Positions 1-8,788 are shown, counted from the first letter of the stretch. The stretch is DNA of 64,000 bases from Lentisphaerae bacterium RIFOXYA12_64_32 (GCA_001803235.1 MHBL01000226.1:1-64000); one strand, 5' to 3'. Program-made: numbers and translations. The notes: generated from the sequence alone by a model not told the origin.

Positions 1-25
1 CCCCCTGCCCCCTGCCCCGCTCGGG

Positions 26-976
26 CTACTTCCCTGGTTTCTCGGTCCAGACGTGCTGACGCGCGGCATCGCGGAGCTGCGCCACCGGCTTGTCCGCGTT
101 TGCCTTGAGCAGGTGTCGCAGGCCGGCAATGGCGATCCCGACCACGGCCGGATCCGTGAGCCGGATCGGCGTGCTGGCTGGGGCGATTTCGAGGACGCGA
201 TCCTGGAGGCGTTGCCAGTAGTGATCTGAGCCACGGACCAGACCGCCGACCCCGACCACGGGCCCGGCTTCCTTTTCAATGCCAAGGCCGGTGACCAGGT
301 CTCGGAATGTTTCGCCGAGCGCGTCGGCGGCCTGCTGCAGGATGCGGATGGCCACGGCATCGCCGCGCGCCGCTTCCGCCGCCACCAGGCGCGACAGGGA
401 GGCCACCACCGACCGATCCTGGCAGAAGAGATTCAGTGCGTGCAGTTCCAGGGCGCGCAGGACGCCGAAGCGGTTCAGGACCGCTTCGCGCAGTGACGTG
501 GCGTGCCGGGGGTGCCATTCGGAACGCAGTGTGGCCTGGAGCGCCAGCGTCCCGACGTGGAAGCCGCCGCCGAAATCACCGAGCATGGGGCCGCCCGCAT
601 CCAGGTGCCGGCCGCGCCCATCGGGGAGCAACGCGTTGGCGAAGGCGCCGGTACCGGCCAAGAGCACGACGCCGTGCGTGACCTCCGCCTGTGCACGGGC
701 AGAAGACTGTTCGCCGGTGCTGAAGTGCTCAAACCGTGCCACGCGGTGCTTGTGGAACAGGTCCAGCGGCAATGCCGAGCCCAGCCCAGCGACACAGAGG
801 CATTCGAACTCACGGTCGCCCAGAGCTTTCTGCACCGCACTGCGAAAAGCGCGCGGGTTCCGGCCGCCGATGCCCGGCGCCTGGCTCAGGCCCCAGCCCA
901 GAATGTGCCCCTCCAGGTCGATGAGGAGTGCTTCGCACTTCGAGCCGCCCGGATCGATGGCCAGCAAACCGTCCAC
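26..976 (-). CDS. BadF/BadG/BcrA/BcrD-family ATPase, N-acetylglucosamine-kinase-like
   Basis: About 316 residues, a usual length for the ASKHA-fold sugar kinases related to N-acetylglucosamine kinase, which phosphorylate amino sugars in the cytoplasm. The N-terminus has the phosphate-binding loop LLAIDPGGSKCEALL; a second glycine-rich segment, GTGAFANAL, and the later GVGGLVRG segment complete the nucleotide-binding fold. I chose the GTG at 976 because AAGGAG sits ten bases upstream and the kinase fold starts immediately after it; a longer frame upstream to 1132 has no family similarity. It faces away from the phosphate operon and is separated from it by about 250 bases. The exact sugar substrate cannot be read from the sequence. 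Confidence 0.8.
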   Translation of the reverse strand: MDGLLAIDPGGSKCEALLIDLEGHILGWGLSQAPGIGGRNPRAFRSAVQKALGDREFECLCVAGLGSALPLDLFHKHRVARFEHFSTGEQSSARAQAEVTHGVVLLAGTGAFANALLPDGRGRHLDAGGPMLGDFGGGFHVGTLALQATLRSEWHPRHATSLREAVLNRFGVLRALELHALNLFCQDRSVVASLSRLVAAEAARGDAVAIRILQQAADALGETFRDLVTGLGIEKEAGPVVGVGGLVRGSDHYWQRLQDRVLEIAPASTPIRLTDPAVVGIAIAGLRHLLKANADKPVAQLRDAARQHVWTEKPGK

Positions 977-1226
977 GTTGACCGAACTCCTTTGGTAATC
1001 GACCGTTGCCCGAAAGACGACTCCACAGTGCCACACACGTGCGGCTAATGTGCTATGCGTGTGGGCGAACGCAAGTCGGCGTCTGCCGCCCCGATGGGTC
1101 ATCGGTCCGTTCGCCACGCGACCGTTTCGCATTTGCAGGTGTGGCCAATCACGGAGTCGGACGTTATGTTAGGGAACTGTTTGGGCGGGGTTTGGATGGC
1201 TCCAGTCGCAGATGGGTTAATGGCAC

Positions 1227-2324
1227 ATGTCAACTCACTTTGAAACGTCATTGCAGCAGGACATCGAGCGGATCCGCGGCAAGGTCATCGAGATGTCGAG
1301 CCTTGGCGAGACGGCGCTCAAGACGTGCCTGCGCGCGCTGACGGAGCGGAATCGGCAACTAGCCTACGCCGTCATCCTCCGCGACCGATACATCGACGAG
1401 ATGGAGAAGGACCTCGACCACCAGTGCCTGGAATTCCTCGTCCGCCAACAACCGGTTGCCGGACCGCTGCGGTTCGCCTATGCCACAATCAAAATGGACC
1501 TTGAACTCGAGCGCGTTGGGGACTATGCCGAGAGCATCGCCCGCCAAAGTCTCAAATTGCTGGACATGGACGCGCAAGTGCCGACGAAATGGCTGTTGGA
1601 GATCGGCAACCGCTCCATTCAGATGCTGCACGACGCGACCCTGGCGTTCGCACACCAGGACGCGGAACTGGCCAAGGCGACCATTGCCTGCGAGCCCGCT
1701 GTCGACTTGATGAAGAGCCAGGTGAATAAGGAACTGGTGCGCCTGTTCCGTGAGAACAAACTATCATTCGAGGCACTGAGTCCGCTGATGGCGATCGTGC
1801 GCCGGTTCGAGCGGGTCTCCGACCAGGCCCGCAACATCTGCATGGAAGTGCTGTACATGTGCACGGGCGATTACGTCAAGCACCCCGGGGCCGAGGCGGT
1901 TCGCATCCTGTTCGTGGACGTTCACAATGCCTGCCGCAGCCAGATGGCGGAGGCTGCGGGGAACTCACTGGGCCGGCCCCGGTTCGTGTTCGTCAGTGCG
2001 GGGATCGAACCGCAGCCATCAGACGCCAGGACGGTGAGCTTCCTGGCCGGCAAAGGCATCGACGCGTCGCGCATGATACCCAAGGGGATTGGCGACATTC
2101 CGCACCTCGACCACCACCAGGTCATCGTTGCCTTGGCGGATGAAGTGAGACATGCCTTTCCGCGGCGCCCGCGCAAGTGCGTGTTCATGGACTGGACCGT
2201 ACCTGACCCGTCCACGGTGCAGGGCTCACCGGAGGAGATCCACGCCGCCTACGAGAAGACCTATGCGTTCATCCTCAGTCATGTGAGGGACCTGGTGGCC
2301 GCGGTCGAGGGCGAGAACCTGTAG
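1227..2324 (+). CDS. PhoU domain fused to LMW phosphatase/ArsC-like domain
   Basis: 365 residues. Residues 1-215 form a PhoU protein with two three-helix repeats and the acidic metal-binding motifs LERVGDYAES (around 94-103) and FERVSDQARN (around 194-203). PhoU proteins bind PstB and PhoR and turn the Pho response off. Residues 226-355 match the low-molecular-weight tyrosine phosphatase / thioredoxin-type arsenate reductase fold, including a P-loop-like NACRSQMAEA and an acid-loop WTVPDP. The nucleophilic cysteine of the C-x5-R loop is replaced: the loop reads D231-V-H-N-A-C-R237. The domain therefore looks catalytically dead or altered. The gene leads the first Pst operon, with pstS 30 bases downstream. 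A Pho-coupled sensor role for the second domain is my inference. Confidence 0.85.
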   Translation: MSTHFETSLQQDIERIRGKVIEMSSLGETALKTCLRALTERNRQLAYAVILRDRYIDEMEKDLDHQCLEFLVRQQPVAGPLRFAYATIKMDLELERVGDYAESIARQSLKLLDMDAQVPTKWLLEIGNRSIQMLHDATLAFAHQDAELAKATIACEPAVDLMKSQVNKELVRLFRENKLSFEALSPLMAIVRRFERVSDQARNICMEVLYMCTGDYVKHPGAEAVRILFVDVHNACRSQMAEAAGNSLGRPRFVFVSAGIEPQPSDARTVSFLAGKGIDASRMIPKGIGDIPHLDHHQVIVALADEVRHAFPRRPRKCVFMDWTVPDPSTVQGSPEEIHAAYEKTYAFILSHVRDLVAAVEGENL

Positions 2325-2354
2325 CCTGGACAAGCGCAAGGAGAACCGTCCCCC

Positions 2355-3287
2355 ATGTCGAAAGAACACCGACCCCACCGTCCGCTCCGATCCGCCCTGC
2401 CGATCCTGGTCGCCGCGGTACTAGGGCTGACCGGGTGCGGCAAGAATACCGCGCCTGGCGCTGACGGCGCCGCACCGGCCGCAGGCAAGAAGCAGCTTAT
2501 TACCAACATCGGGTCGGACACCATGGTCAACCTGGCCACGGTCTGGGCCGAGGCCTACGCCGCCGTCGAACCGGACGTCTCGGTCGAGGTAACGGGCGGC
2601 GGCTCCGGCCAGGGCATTGCGGCGCTGATCAACGGCGCCTGCGACCTGGCGAACTGCAGTCGGAGCTTCGAGGAAAAGGAGATCGCCGACCTGAAAGCCA
2701 AGCGCCAGCTCGAGCCCCGCGAATTCCTGGTGGGCTTGGACGCGCTGTGCGTTCTGGTACACAAGAACAATCCGTTGGAGGAGATCTCGATCGAAGAGTT
2801 GGGCGAGATGTACAGAGCCGATGGCAAGGTCACCAAGTGGTCGGACATCGGCGTGACAATCCCGGGCGCCAAGGGTGACGAGATCATCCGCGTCAGCCGC
2901 CAGAACAACTCGGGCACGTACCAGTATTTCAAGGAGACCGTCGTCGGGAAGGCAAACGAGTTCAAACTCGGTTCGGTGGACATGAACGGCTCGAAGGACG
3001 TGATTGAACTCATCGCCAGAACCCCGAATGCCATTGGCTACAGCGGCATGGGCTACATCACGCCAGAGGTCAAGGCACTGAAGATTTCACGCAAGAAGGG
3101 CGAACCCGCCGGGGCGCCAAGCATTGAAACGACCCTGGACAAGACCTACCCGATCTCGCGACCGCTGCTGATGTACACCGCCGGAGAGCCGGCGCCACAC
3201 GTGAAGAAATACATCGACTGGGTGATGTCGGAACCCGGCCAGAAGATCGTGGCAGAGACGGGCTATGTGCACCTGCCCAAGCAGTAG
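2355..3287 (+). CDS. pstS: phosphate ABC transporter substrate-binding lipoprotein PstS (copy 1)
   Basis: 310 residues. The signal peptide ends in a lipobox (LTGC, cysteine near residue 28), so the protein should be anchored to a membrane facing the periplasm. The mature part is a PBP-like phosphate-binding protein: ITNIGSDTM near the start, TGGGSGQGIAAL as a phosphate-coordinating loop, then RVSRQNNSGTYQYF, a typical PstS ligand loop. It delivers phosphate to the PstCA permease encoded just downstream. It is of the shorter NIGSDT type, unlike the E. coli-like copy at 8789. A gap of 326 bases separates it from pstC, so transcript levels may differ between the two. Confidence 0.93.
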   Translation: MSKEHRPHRPLRSALPILVAAVLGLTGCGKNTAPGADGAAPAAGKKQLITNIGSDTMVNLATVWAEAYAAVEPDVSVEVTGGGSGQGIAALINGACDLANCSRSFEEKEIADLKAKRQLEPREFLVGLDALCVLVHKNNPLEEISIEELGEMYRADGKVTKWSDIGVTIPGAKGDEIIRVSRQNNSGTYQYFKETVVGKANEFKLGSVDMNGSKDVIELIARTPNAIGYSGMGYITPEVKALKISRKKGEPAGAPSIETTLDKTYPISRPLLMYTAGEPAPHVKKYIDWVMSEPGQKIVAETGYVHLPKQ

Positions 3288-3613
3288 CCAGCCACGGCCC
3301 CGGCGCGCAGGATCCAGGTTTCAGGAGGCTGACCCCTTGTACGTGGGGTGCGCCTTACGGATCGTCTCGGGACAGTCTTCATCCATCGGCAAGGTCTTGG
3401 ATAAGGTTGAAACAGCGACCCCTGCGATCAGGATGAGTATCTCGTGACGCGAGGAACACGACTGCACGCCAACGCTGGGCGCGACCCGGTCTGGCCGCAC
3501 GCGCGTTGACAATGGAGCGTATGGACCGCGGTTGGCTCTCGCCGCGGATTTCCTGTATCCTGAACCCGCCGCTGGCGTCTGCAGAGGCCAGCGGCTGAAC
3601 ATACAAGTAACTC
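3288..3613 (+). promoter_or_regulatory. pstS-pstC intergenic region with hairpin
   Basis: No gene is visible in these 326 bases. A perfect 9-bp stem (3568-3576 with 3587-3595, ten-base loop) lies 18 bases before the pstC start. It could attenuate read-through, stabilise the pstS message or mask the pstC ribosome site. A TTGACA hexamer lies near 3507, but no convincing -10 at the right distance was found. Confidence 0.35.
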
Positions 3614-4507
3614 ATGCCCGCCCGACGCGGACAACTTGAAGTATGGCTCGAGAAGGCGATCGAACTGATGATTCGCCTGTGCGGCATCAGTGCGATCATC
3701 TTCGTGTTTGGCATCTTCTTCTTCGTCTTCCGCGAAGGCGCGCCGTTCCTGGCCAAACTCGACTGGTCGCAATTCCTCTTCAGTCCGGACTGGATTCCCA
3801 CCTCGCAGACTCAGCCGAAGTACGGCGTCGGGGCGTTGATCGTCGGCACCCTGAGCGTGACCGTGCTCGCCATGGCCATTGCCGTGCCCTTCGGTCTCGG
3901 GGCCGCGGTCTTCGTCTCCGAGTTCTGCGGCAAGGCGACGAAAGAAACGTTGAAGATCGTCATCGAACTGCTGGCCGCGATCCCGTCGGTGGTCTGGGGG
4001 TTCATCGGCCTCTGCGTGCTGAATCCGCTCATCATCCAGACGTTCCACACCCCGATCGGTGTCAACATGCTGAACGGTGCCGTGCTCCTGGCGCTGATGA
4101 GCGTGCCGATCATGGTCAGCATCGGCGAAGATGCGCTGAAGGCGGTGCCCGACTCGTACCGTGAGGCGGGGCTGGCCCTGGGCGCGACGCGCTGGCAGAT
4201 CGTCTACCGCATCCTGCTGCCGGCGGCCAAGAATGGCCTTCTGGCGGCGGTTCTGCTCGGCGTCGGCCGCGCCATTGGCGAGACCATGGCGGTGCTGATG
4301 GCCACGGGCCACTCCGTGCGGATCCCGCACAGTGTGTTCGATCCGGTGCGCACGCTCACCGCGACCATCGCCGCAGAACTCGGGGAGACGTCGAAAGGCT
4401 CCGAGCATTACCAAGTGCTGTTCCTCATCGGGATCCTGCTGTTTTCGATCACATTCGCGGTCAACCTGATCGCGGACCTGGCAGTGCGGGGGGTCCGAAA
4501 GAAATGA
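3614..4507 (+). CDS. pstC: phosphate ABC transporter permease PstC
   Basis: 297 residues, the usual PstC length. There are six or so hydrophobic segments, and the cytoplasmic coupling (EAA) loop is seen as DSYREAGLALGATRWQ, followed by GVGRAIGETMAVLMATG, both hallmarks of PstC. With PstA it forms the inner-membrane channel for inorganic phosphate. Its stop overlaps the pstA start by four bases (ATGA), indicating translational coupling. This system has compact permeases, in contrast to the long versions encoded at 23.7-28.1 kb. Confidence 0.95.
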   Translation: MPARRGQLEVWLEKAIELMIRLCGISAIIFVFGIFFFVFREGAPFLAKLDWSQFLFSPDWIPTSQTQPKYGVGALIVGTLSVTVLAMAIAVPFGLGAAVFVSEFCGKATKETLKIVIELLAAIPSVVWGFIGLCVLNPLIIQTFHTPIGVNMLNGAVLLALMSVPIMVSIGEDALKAVPDSYREAGLALGATRWQIVYRILLPAAKNGLLAAVLLGVGRAIGETMAVLMATGHSVRIPHSVFDPVRTLTATIAAELGETSKGSEHYQVLFLIGILLFSITFAVNLIADLAVRGVRKK

Positions 4508-5406
4508 GTGACCGGCAAGCCATGTTCGCCGAAACCCCGCTGGGCCGCCGCAAGCGGCGCACCGAGCGTGTCGCCAAGTATTTCTTCGGGTTCATGGCCA
4601 TGGCGATGGTCGTGCCGTTGCTGCTGATCGTCGGCTACGTCGTCGTCAAGGGCTGGCCGTGCCTGTCCTGGGAGTTCCTGACAACCAACCCGCGCGGGGG
4701 CGGTATTCGCGGCGGCATCTGGCCCGCGCTGGTCGGGACCATCTATCTGGTCGGGCTCTCGCTCTGCGTCTCTGCGCCGATCGGGGTGTTGGCCGCCGTG
4801 TACCTCAATGAGTACGCCAAGGACAACTGGTTCACGCGCATTGTGAACCTGGCCGTCGTCAACCTGGCGGGCGTGCCCAGCATTGTGCACGGGCTGTTCG
4901 GCGTGGGCGCGTTCGTGTACGCGATGCACTTCGGCAAGTCGATCATTTCGGCGTCGCTGACGCTGGCCATCATGACCCTGCCCGTGATTATCGCCAGCAC
5001 CAAGGAAGCGCTGGCGGCCGTACCCATGTCGTTCCGCGAAGCGTGTTGGAACGTCGGCGCCACGCGCTGGCAGACGATCCGCCGCATCGTCCTGCCCAAC
5101 TCGATCAGCGGCATCCTGACAGGCGTGATCCTGCAGGTGTCGCGCGCAGCGGGCGAGACGGCGCCGGTTATGCTCACCGGCGTGACCGTGTACAAGGCCG
5201 TCAGCGACAACGGCTTCTTCCTCTACACGCTGAACGAACAGTGCATGTCGCTGTCCATGCACCTGTATTACATCGCCACACAGGCCAGCGGTGCGCCGCC
5301 GGCACTGCCGTACGCCATCGCCGTGGTGCTGCTGGCGGTGGTGCTGTTGGTGAACGCGACCGCCATCACGTTCCGCGTCGTCCTGAGGTCACGGAAGAAA
5401 TGGTGA
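4504..5406 (+). CDS. pstA: phosphate ABC transporter permease PstA
   Basis: 300 residues with six predicted membrane segments. The coupling loop MSFREACWNVGATRWQTI and the downstream SRAAGETAPVMLTG are diagnostic for PstA. The start overlaps the end of pstC by four bases. An ATPase gene follows after seven bases. It is the second half of the phosphate channel energised by the two ATPases downstream. Confidence 0.95.
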   Translation: MSDRQAMFAETPLGRRKRRTERVAKYFFGFMAMAMVVPLLLIVGYVVVKGWPCLSWEFLTTNPRGGGIRGGIWPALVGTIYLVGLSLCVSAPIGVLAAVYLNEYAKDNWFTRIVNLAVVNLAGVPSIVHGLFGVGAFVYAMHFGKSIISASLTLAIMTLPVIIASTKEALAAVPMSFREACWNVGATRWQTIRRIVLPNSISGILTGVILQVSRAAGETAPVMLTGVTVYKAVSDNGFFLYTLNEQCMSLSMHLYYIATQASGAPPALPYAIAVVLLAVVLLVNATAITFRVVLRSRKKW

Positions 5407-5413
5407 CGAACCG

Positions 5414-6178
5414 ATGTCGTGCGCCGTAAAGAAAATCGAGGTCAAGGACTTGCGCCTGTCCTACGCGCACCGCGAAGTCCTGCACGGCGTCTCCTTCGAC
5501 ATCGTGCCCAACGAGATCTTTGCCGTCATTGGCCCGGCACAGTCCGGAAAAACGTCCCTGCTGCGCTGCCTGAACCGCACCATCGATTTCTGCGCCAACG
5601 CGTTCGTGTCGGGGACCGTGCGGGTGGACGGCGAGGACGTGCGCGAACTCCGCAATGTCTACGAACTGCGCCGCAAGGTCGGCATGGTGGCGCCGCTGCC
5701 CGTCGGCCTGCCGTTGTCCATCTACGACAACGTGGCGTTCGCGCCGCGCTGCGCCGGCATCTCGGCCCGGAGCGAACTCGACGGACTGGTCGAGAAATGC
5801 CTCCGCCAGGCCGCGCTCTGGGATGAAGTCAAGGACCGTCTCGATTCGCTCGGCACCAAGCTGTCGGGCGGGCAGCAGCAGCGGCTGACGATTGCGCGGG
5901 CCCTGTCCCACGCACCGGAGGTGCTGTGCCTGGACGAGTTCTCGATTGCCATCGATCCGGTCACCACGATGCGCATCGAGGACGTGCTGAAGGAACTCCG
6001 CTCGCAGATGACGATCGTCCTGGTCACGAATCTGACGCAGCAGGCGCGCCGCCTGGCGGACAGGACCCTGTTTCTATACAACGGGGACGTTATTGAGATC
6101 GGTTCGAACGACGTGATCTTCTCGGGTCACCCGGCAAACCGCAAGACGTATGAATACGTGAACGGCATTTTCGGATGA
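5414..6178 (+). CDS. PstB-like ATPase with degenerate Q- and H-loops (subunit A)
   Basis: 254 residues, closest to PstB. Walker A is GPAQSGKTS (40-48), the signature LSGGQQQR (150-157) is intact, and Walker B is VLCLDE (170-175). Two catalytic switches are lost. The Q-loop of normal PstB (GMVFQKPN) reads GMVAPLPV, putting proline at position 94. The H-loop (VTHN in PstB) reads VTNL, so the histidine is asparagine 206. The D-loop SALD is also changed, to IAID. On its own this subunit should hydrolyse ATP poorly, but its intact signature can complete the ATP site of the next gene product. Its stop overlaps the start of that gene by four bases, consistent with stoichiometric production. Confidence 0.9.
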   Translation: MSCAVKKIEVKDLRLSYAHREVLHGVSFDIVPNEIFAVIGPAQSGKTSLLRCLNRTIDFCANAFVSGTVRVDGEDVRELRNVYELRRKVGMVAPLPVGLPLSIYDNVAFAPRCAGISARSELDGLVEKCLRQAALWDEVKDRLDSLGTKLSGGQQQRLTIARALSHAPEVLCLDEFSIAIDPVTTMRIEDVLKELRSQMTIVLVTNLTQQARRLADRTLFLYNGDVIEIGSNDVIFSGHPANRKTYEYVNGIFG

Positions 6179-7032
6179 GCGACGCTGCAACCAAGAGCAT
6201 CACGACGCGCGACCTGAACCTCTGGTACGGCAAGTTCCAGGCGCTCAAGAACATCAACGTGGACATCCGGCAGGGCCTGATTACCGGGCTCATCGGCCCG
6301 TCCGGGTGCGGCAAGACCACGCTGCTGCGCTGCTTCAATCGCGTCAACGAGCGCTACGGCAACGTCACGACCACGGGCGAGATCCGCGTCCTGGACCGCA
6401 ACATCTACGATGCCGACGTGTCCCTCGTCGAGCTGCGCAAGTCGGTCGGCATGGTGTTTCAACGGCCCAATCCCATGCCGATTTCAGTGTACGAAAACGT
6501 CGTCTTCGGGCTGCGGATCCACAACCGCGCCAGGGACCTGCTGGGGACGCGCCGCAAGAAATTCTACCGCTTCGCCAAGCGGCTGGGGGCGACGGCAGGC
6601 GGCGGACCGGCGGGGACGTCACGGCGCATCGATCTTGATGAGGCCGTCGAAAAGGCGCTGACCGAGGTCGGGCTGTGGAAAGACCTGAAAGACAAGCTGC
6701 AGGTCAAGGCCAATACGCTGCAGCTCGAACAGCAACAGAAGCTCTGCATCGCGCGCCTGCTGCCGCTGAAACCGGAGATCATCTTGATGGACGAGCCGTG
6801 TTCGGCCCTGGACGTGGAGGGCACGCGCGCCATCGAGGAGTTGATGTTCGCGATGAAGGGCCGCTACACCCTCGTCATTGTCACTCACAACATGGCGCAG
6901 GCGCGACGCACCAGCGACGAGTGCATCTTCATGCTGCTCGGCGAACTGATCGAACACAACCGCACCGCGGACCTCTTCCTGCAGCCGCAGAACCCGAAGA
7001 CCGCGGAGTACATTGAAGGCCGGTACGGCTGA
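6175..7032 (+). CDS. PstB-like ATPase with degenerate ABC signature (subunit B)
   Basis: 285 residues, longer than normal PstB because of a basic/glycine-rich insertion around residues 117-150 in the helical domain. Walker A GPSGCGKTT (41-49), Q-loop VFQRPN (Q96), Walker B IILMDEP (D206, E207), D-loop SALD and H-loop VTHN (H238) are all intact. The ABC signature, normally LSGGQQQR, reads LQLEQQQK (182-189), so the serine and both glycines are lost. The intact ATP-binding half would pair with the intact signature of subunit A to make one competent site, leaving the other site dead. No other ATPase is encoded in this operon, so a heterodimer is the simplest reading. Confidence 0.9.
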   Translation: MSDAATKSITTRDLNLWYGKFQALKNINVDIRQGLITGLIGPSGCGKTTLLRCFNRVNERYGNVTTTGEIRVLDRNIYDADVSLVELRKSVGMVFQRPNPMPISVYENVVFGLRIHNRARDLLGTRRKKFYRFAKRLGATAGGGPAGTSRRIDLDEAVEKALTEVGLWKDLKDKLQVKANTLQLEQQQKLCIARLLPLKPEIILMDEPCSALDVEGTRAIEELMFAMKGRYTLVIVTHNMAQARRTSDECIFMLLGELIEHNRTADLFLQPQNPKTAEYIEGRYG

Positions 7033-7046
7033 ACGGCGAGGCGCGC

Positions 7047-7679
7047 TCAGGGGCTCGGACGCGGCGCGGCGGGCGTTTCTCGGCGGCTGAGGTGCGCGCA
7101 GATGCGGGCCGAGAGATCCGCCACCTCCTGCGTCTTGTTCTGGAAGAACTTCCGCACGGGCGGCAGGTGCCCGAGCCATCTGCAAACGCTGTTGCGCGGC
7201 CGCGCGTACACGTTCAAATCGTAGTCCACCTTGCCTGCGGCGCCCGGCCGCGCATTCAGGTGCACCAGCGCCTCGAACGCGCCAAAGAACCGTGTCCCCT
7301 CCGCCAGAAAGATGGCGTCCAGCGCGCCGTCCGGACCGGTCGCCTTGTACAGTTCCCGCACCTCCGAGCGCTGCTTGTCCTTGTTGACGTAATGGTACTG
7401 ACCAGACTCGGTTTGGTGGACCACAAATTCGGGGGTCTCGCCCGCCGGGAGCTGTCGCGCATACTCGGCCTGGACGTCGTCGAGAACTTCCTTGCTCATG
7501 AACATGGCCACGGCCCGATCAAACGTGGCATCCACATGCCCGGCCGCATGCACATGAATCGGGTTGCTCGCCAGCAGCGCCTGGGCGCCTGCCTGATCCT
7601 TCAGCAACACGGTGATATCGGCGCCGGTGCACACCGCGCCCAAGCCCAGGAGCAGCAATACGATTGCTCGACATACCAT
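7047..7679 (-). CDS. exported protein of unknown function
   Basis: 210 residues. I do not recognise the family. The N-terminus (MVCRAIVLLLLGLGAVCTGA) is a clear signal peptide with probable cleavage after CTGA, so the protein should be periplasmic or secreted. The mature part is mixed alpha/beta with a tyrosine-rich centre and a proline-rich tail. I chose the ATG at 7679 because GGAGGG lies seven bases upstream and the signal peptide starts there; an ATG at 7694 is also possible. It converges on the ATPase operon with only 14 bases between stops. Confidence 0.6.
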   Translation of the reverse strand: MVCRAIVLLLLGLGAVCTGADITVLLKDQAGAQALLASNPIHVHAAGHVDATFDRAVAMFMSKEVLDDVQAEYARQLPAGETPEFVVHQTESGQYHYVNKDKQRSEVRELYKATGPDGALDAIFLAEGTRFFGAFEALVHLNARPGAAGKVDYDLNVYARPRNSVCRWLGHLPPVRKFFQNKTQEVADLSARICAHLSRRETPAAPRPSP

Positions 7680-7757
7680 GCGGATGCCCTCCATCGGTCC
7701 TCGACCAATATCGGCTCGACGTGTTGGGCCCGTGTGCGGCCCTGTGAGAATACCGTG

Positions 7758-7912
7758 ATGTGGGTATCCGCTTGACTCAGGTCGTAGTTGCAGAACTGAC
7801 TGCGCGACAAGGTATTGCGGTCCTCGCGGTGCGCAGGCCCCAGTTCTGCCGCAATCACTTGCTCCGCAAGCAATTGTGGAAGACCAACCTGAGTCACGCG
7901 GATACCCACATA
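7758..7912. repeat. inverted-repeat element, MITE-like
   Basis: A 25-bp inverted repeat with one mismatch (7758-7782 against 7888-7912; both arms begin ATGTGGGTATCCGC when read inward) flanks about 105 bases with no reading frame of note. This is the form of a small non-autonomous transposable element or remnant of one. No target-site duplication was confirmed. Confidence 0.5.
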
Positions 7913-7970
7913 CCGTGAAACAAGACGACCTGTGCAATAAGCCTGGCAGGCCGCGAGCGGAAGCAGGGCA

Positions 7971-8053
7971 TGGCTCCAGCCTTGCCGAATGCGTTTCCCT
8001 CCGGCGCGCCGTGTAGTTTGCGCGGTGCCGGGCAAGACTGCAAGGCTGGAGCC
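7971..8053. repeat. short inverted repeat
   Basis: GGCTCCAGCCTTGC (7971-7984) is matched perfectly by its reverse complement at 8040-8053, with a GC-rich spacer. It resembles the palindromic intergenic repeats common in large high-GC environmental genomes. No coding function seen. Confidence 0.45.
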
Positions 8054-8244
8054 TTGCACTACAGCCGCCCCCAACCGAAGGCGAAGACGCGCACTGATCC
8101 TTATTGCACAGGTCGAAAAGAGAGTGCGGCAGGCCCGAGCCCAGGCAGGCCGGGCATCGACCTGCAGGGACGCAACAGCTGATCCTGAATCGCTGCCATG
8201 GCCGCGTTGTGCGCGACTTCCGGCTCTCGTCCAGCAAGCTGCGC

Positions 8245-8298
8245 CTAACACTCTCCTAACGTTTTACTGAAGCGTGCTAACGGGAACCTCACAGGGGG
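8245..8298 (+). promoter_or_regulatory. putative Pho-box array upstream of the second pstS operon
   Basis: Half-sites CTAAC at 8245, CTAAC at 8256, CTGAA at 8267, CTAAC at 8277 and perhaps CTCAC at 8288 are spaced 11, 11, 10 and 11 bases. This matches the arrays at 15052, 31270 and 32919. Unlike those, no -10-like hexamer follows at the four-base distance, and the next convincing start codon is 490 bases away, so the assignment is less certain. It would control pstS-kinase-btaAB. Confidence 0.5.
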
Positions 8299-8788
8299 CT
8301 TGTTGGCGTGGCGTAACGTAGTGGTGTGATGCGTGAATACCGTGCTGCAAGCGGTGACGTGCAACATCAAGTCAGAGGCCATGCAAACCTGCCAGCAAGG
8401 GAAGTCCGGAACATGAAAAGACACAGCAGCCTTTCGTCCGACGACATCCGCGCCAGCGGATGGGGCGTGATCAGCTCGCCGGAGCAATTTGCGCAGGCAA
8501 AATCCGGAACGGCCCTCTGCCATTCCCCGTTTCTGGCACGGCAGTCGCCGGTGTTCAAAGACGAGCCGTCTCCAGCCGCCATCCGCCGTCTCCTTGCCGC
8601 ATGTCGTTCCCACAGGCTCGGGCAGGACCGCATTACCCGGGTCCGGGTGTCACGCCCACGCCGTCACGCCGGGGACCGAGTCATCGATTCGGAACCACGA
8701 GGCAACGCGGCACGCGCCATTTTGGGCGCCGAGGTAACGGGGGCCTGAGGTGGCAAACACACGCACGACATTGCGCGAGAGGTGACCC
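8299..8788 (+). other. long leader or intergenic region, no confident gene
   Basis: About 490 bases between the putative Pho box and pstS. A 140-codon open frame starts at 8326 (possible internal ATG at 8413), but it has no recognisable domain, no good ribosome site and an arginine-rich composition typical of non-coding high-GC DNA. It may be a long untranslated leader. Confidence 0.35.

Noticed and set aside
1-25. CCCCTGCCCC repeats at the left edge
   Set aside because: Too short and at the window edge to call a repeat or regulatory element.
977-1226. A Pho box in front of the first Pst operon
   Set aside because: No CTAAC or CTGTCAT units at 10-11 bp spacing were found; only isolated GTTAG and TTAAT strings.
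8326-8748. A 140-codon frame in the pstS leader
   Set aside because: No domain, Arg-rich composition and no ribosome site; treated as leader, though a short peptide at 8413 cannot be excluded.
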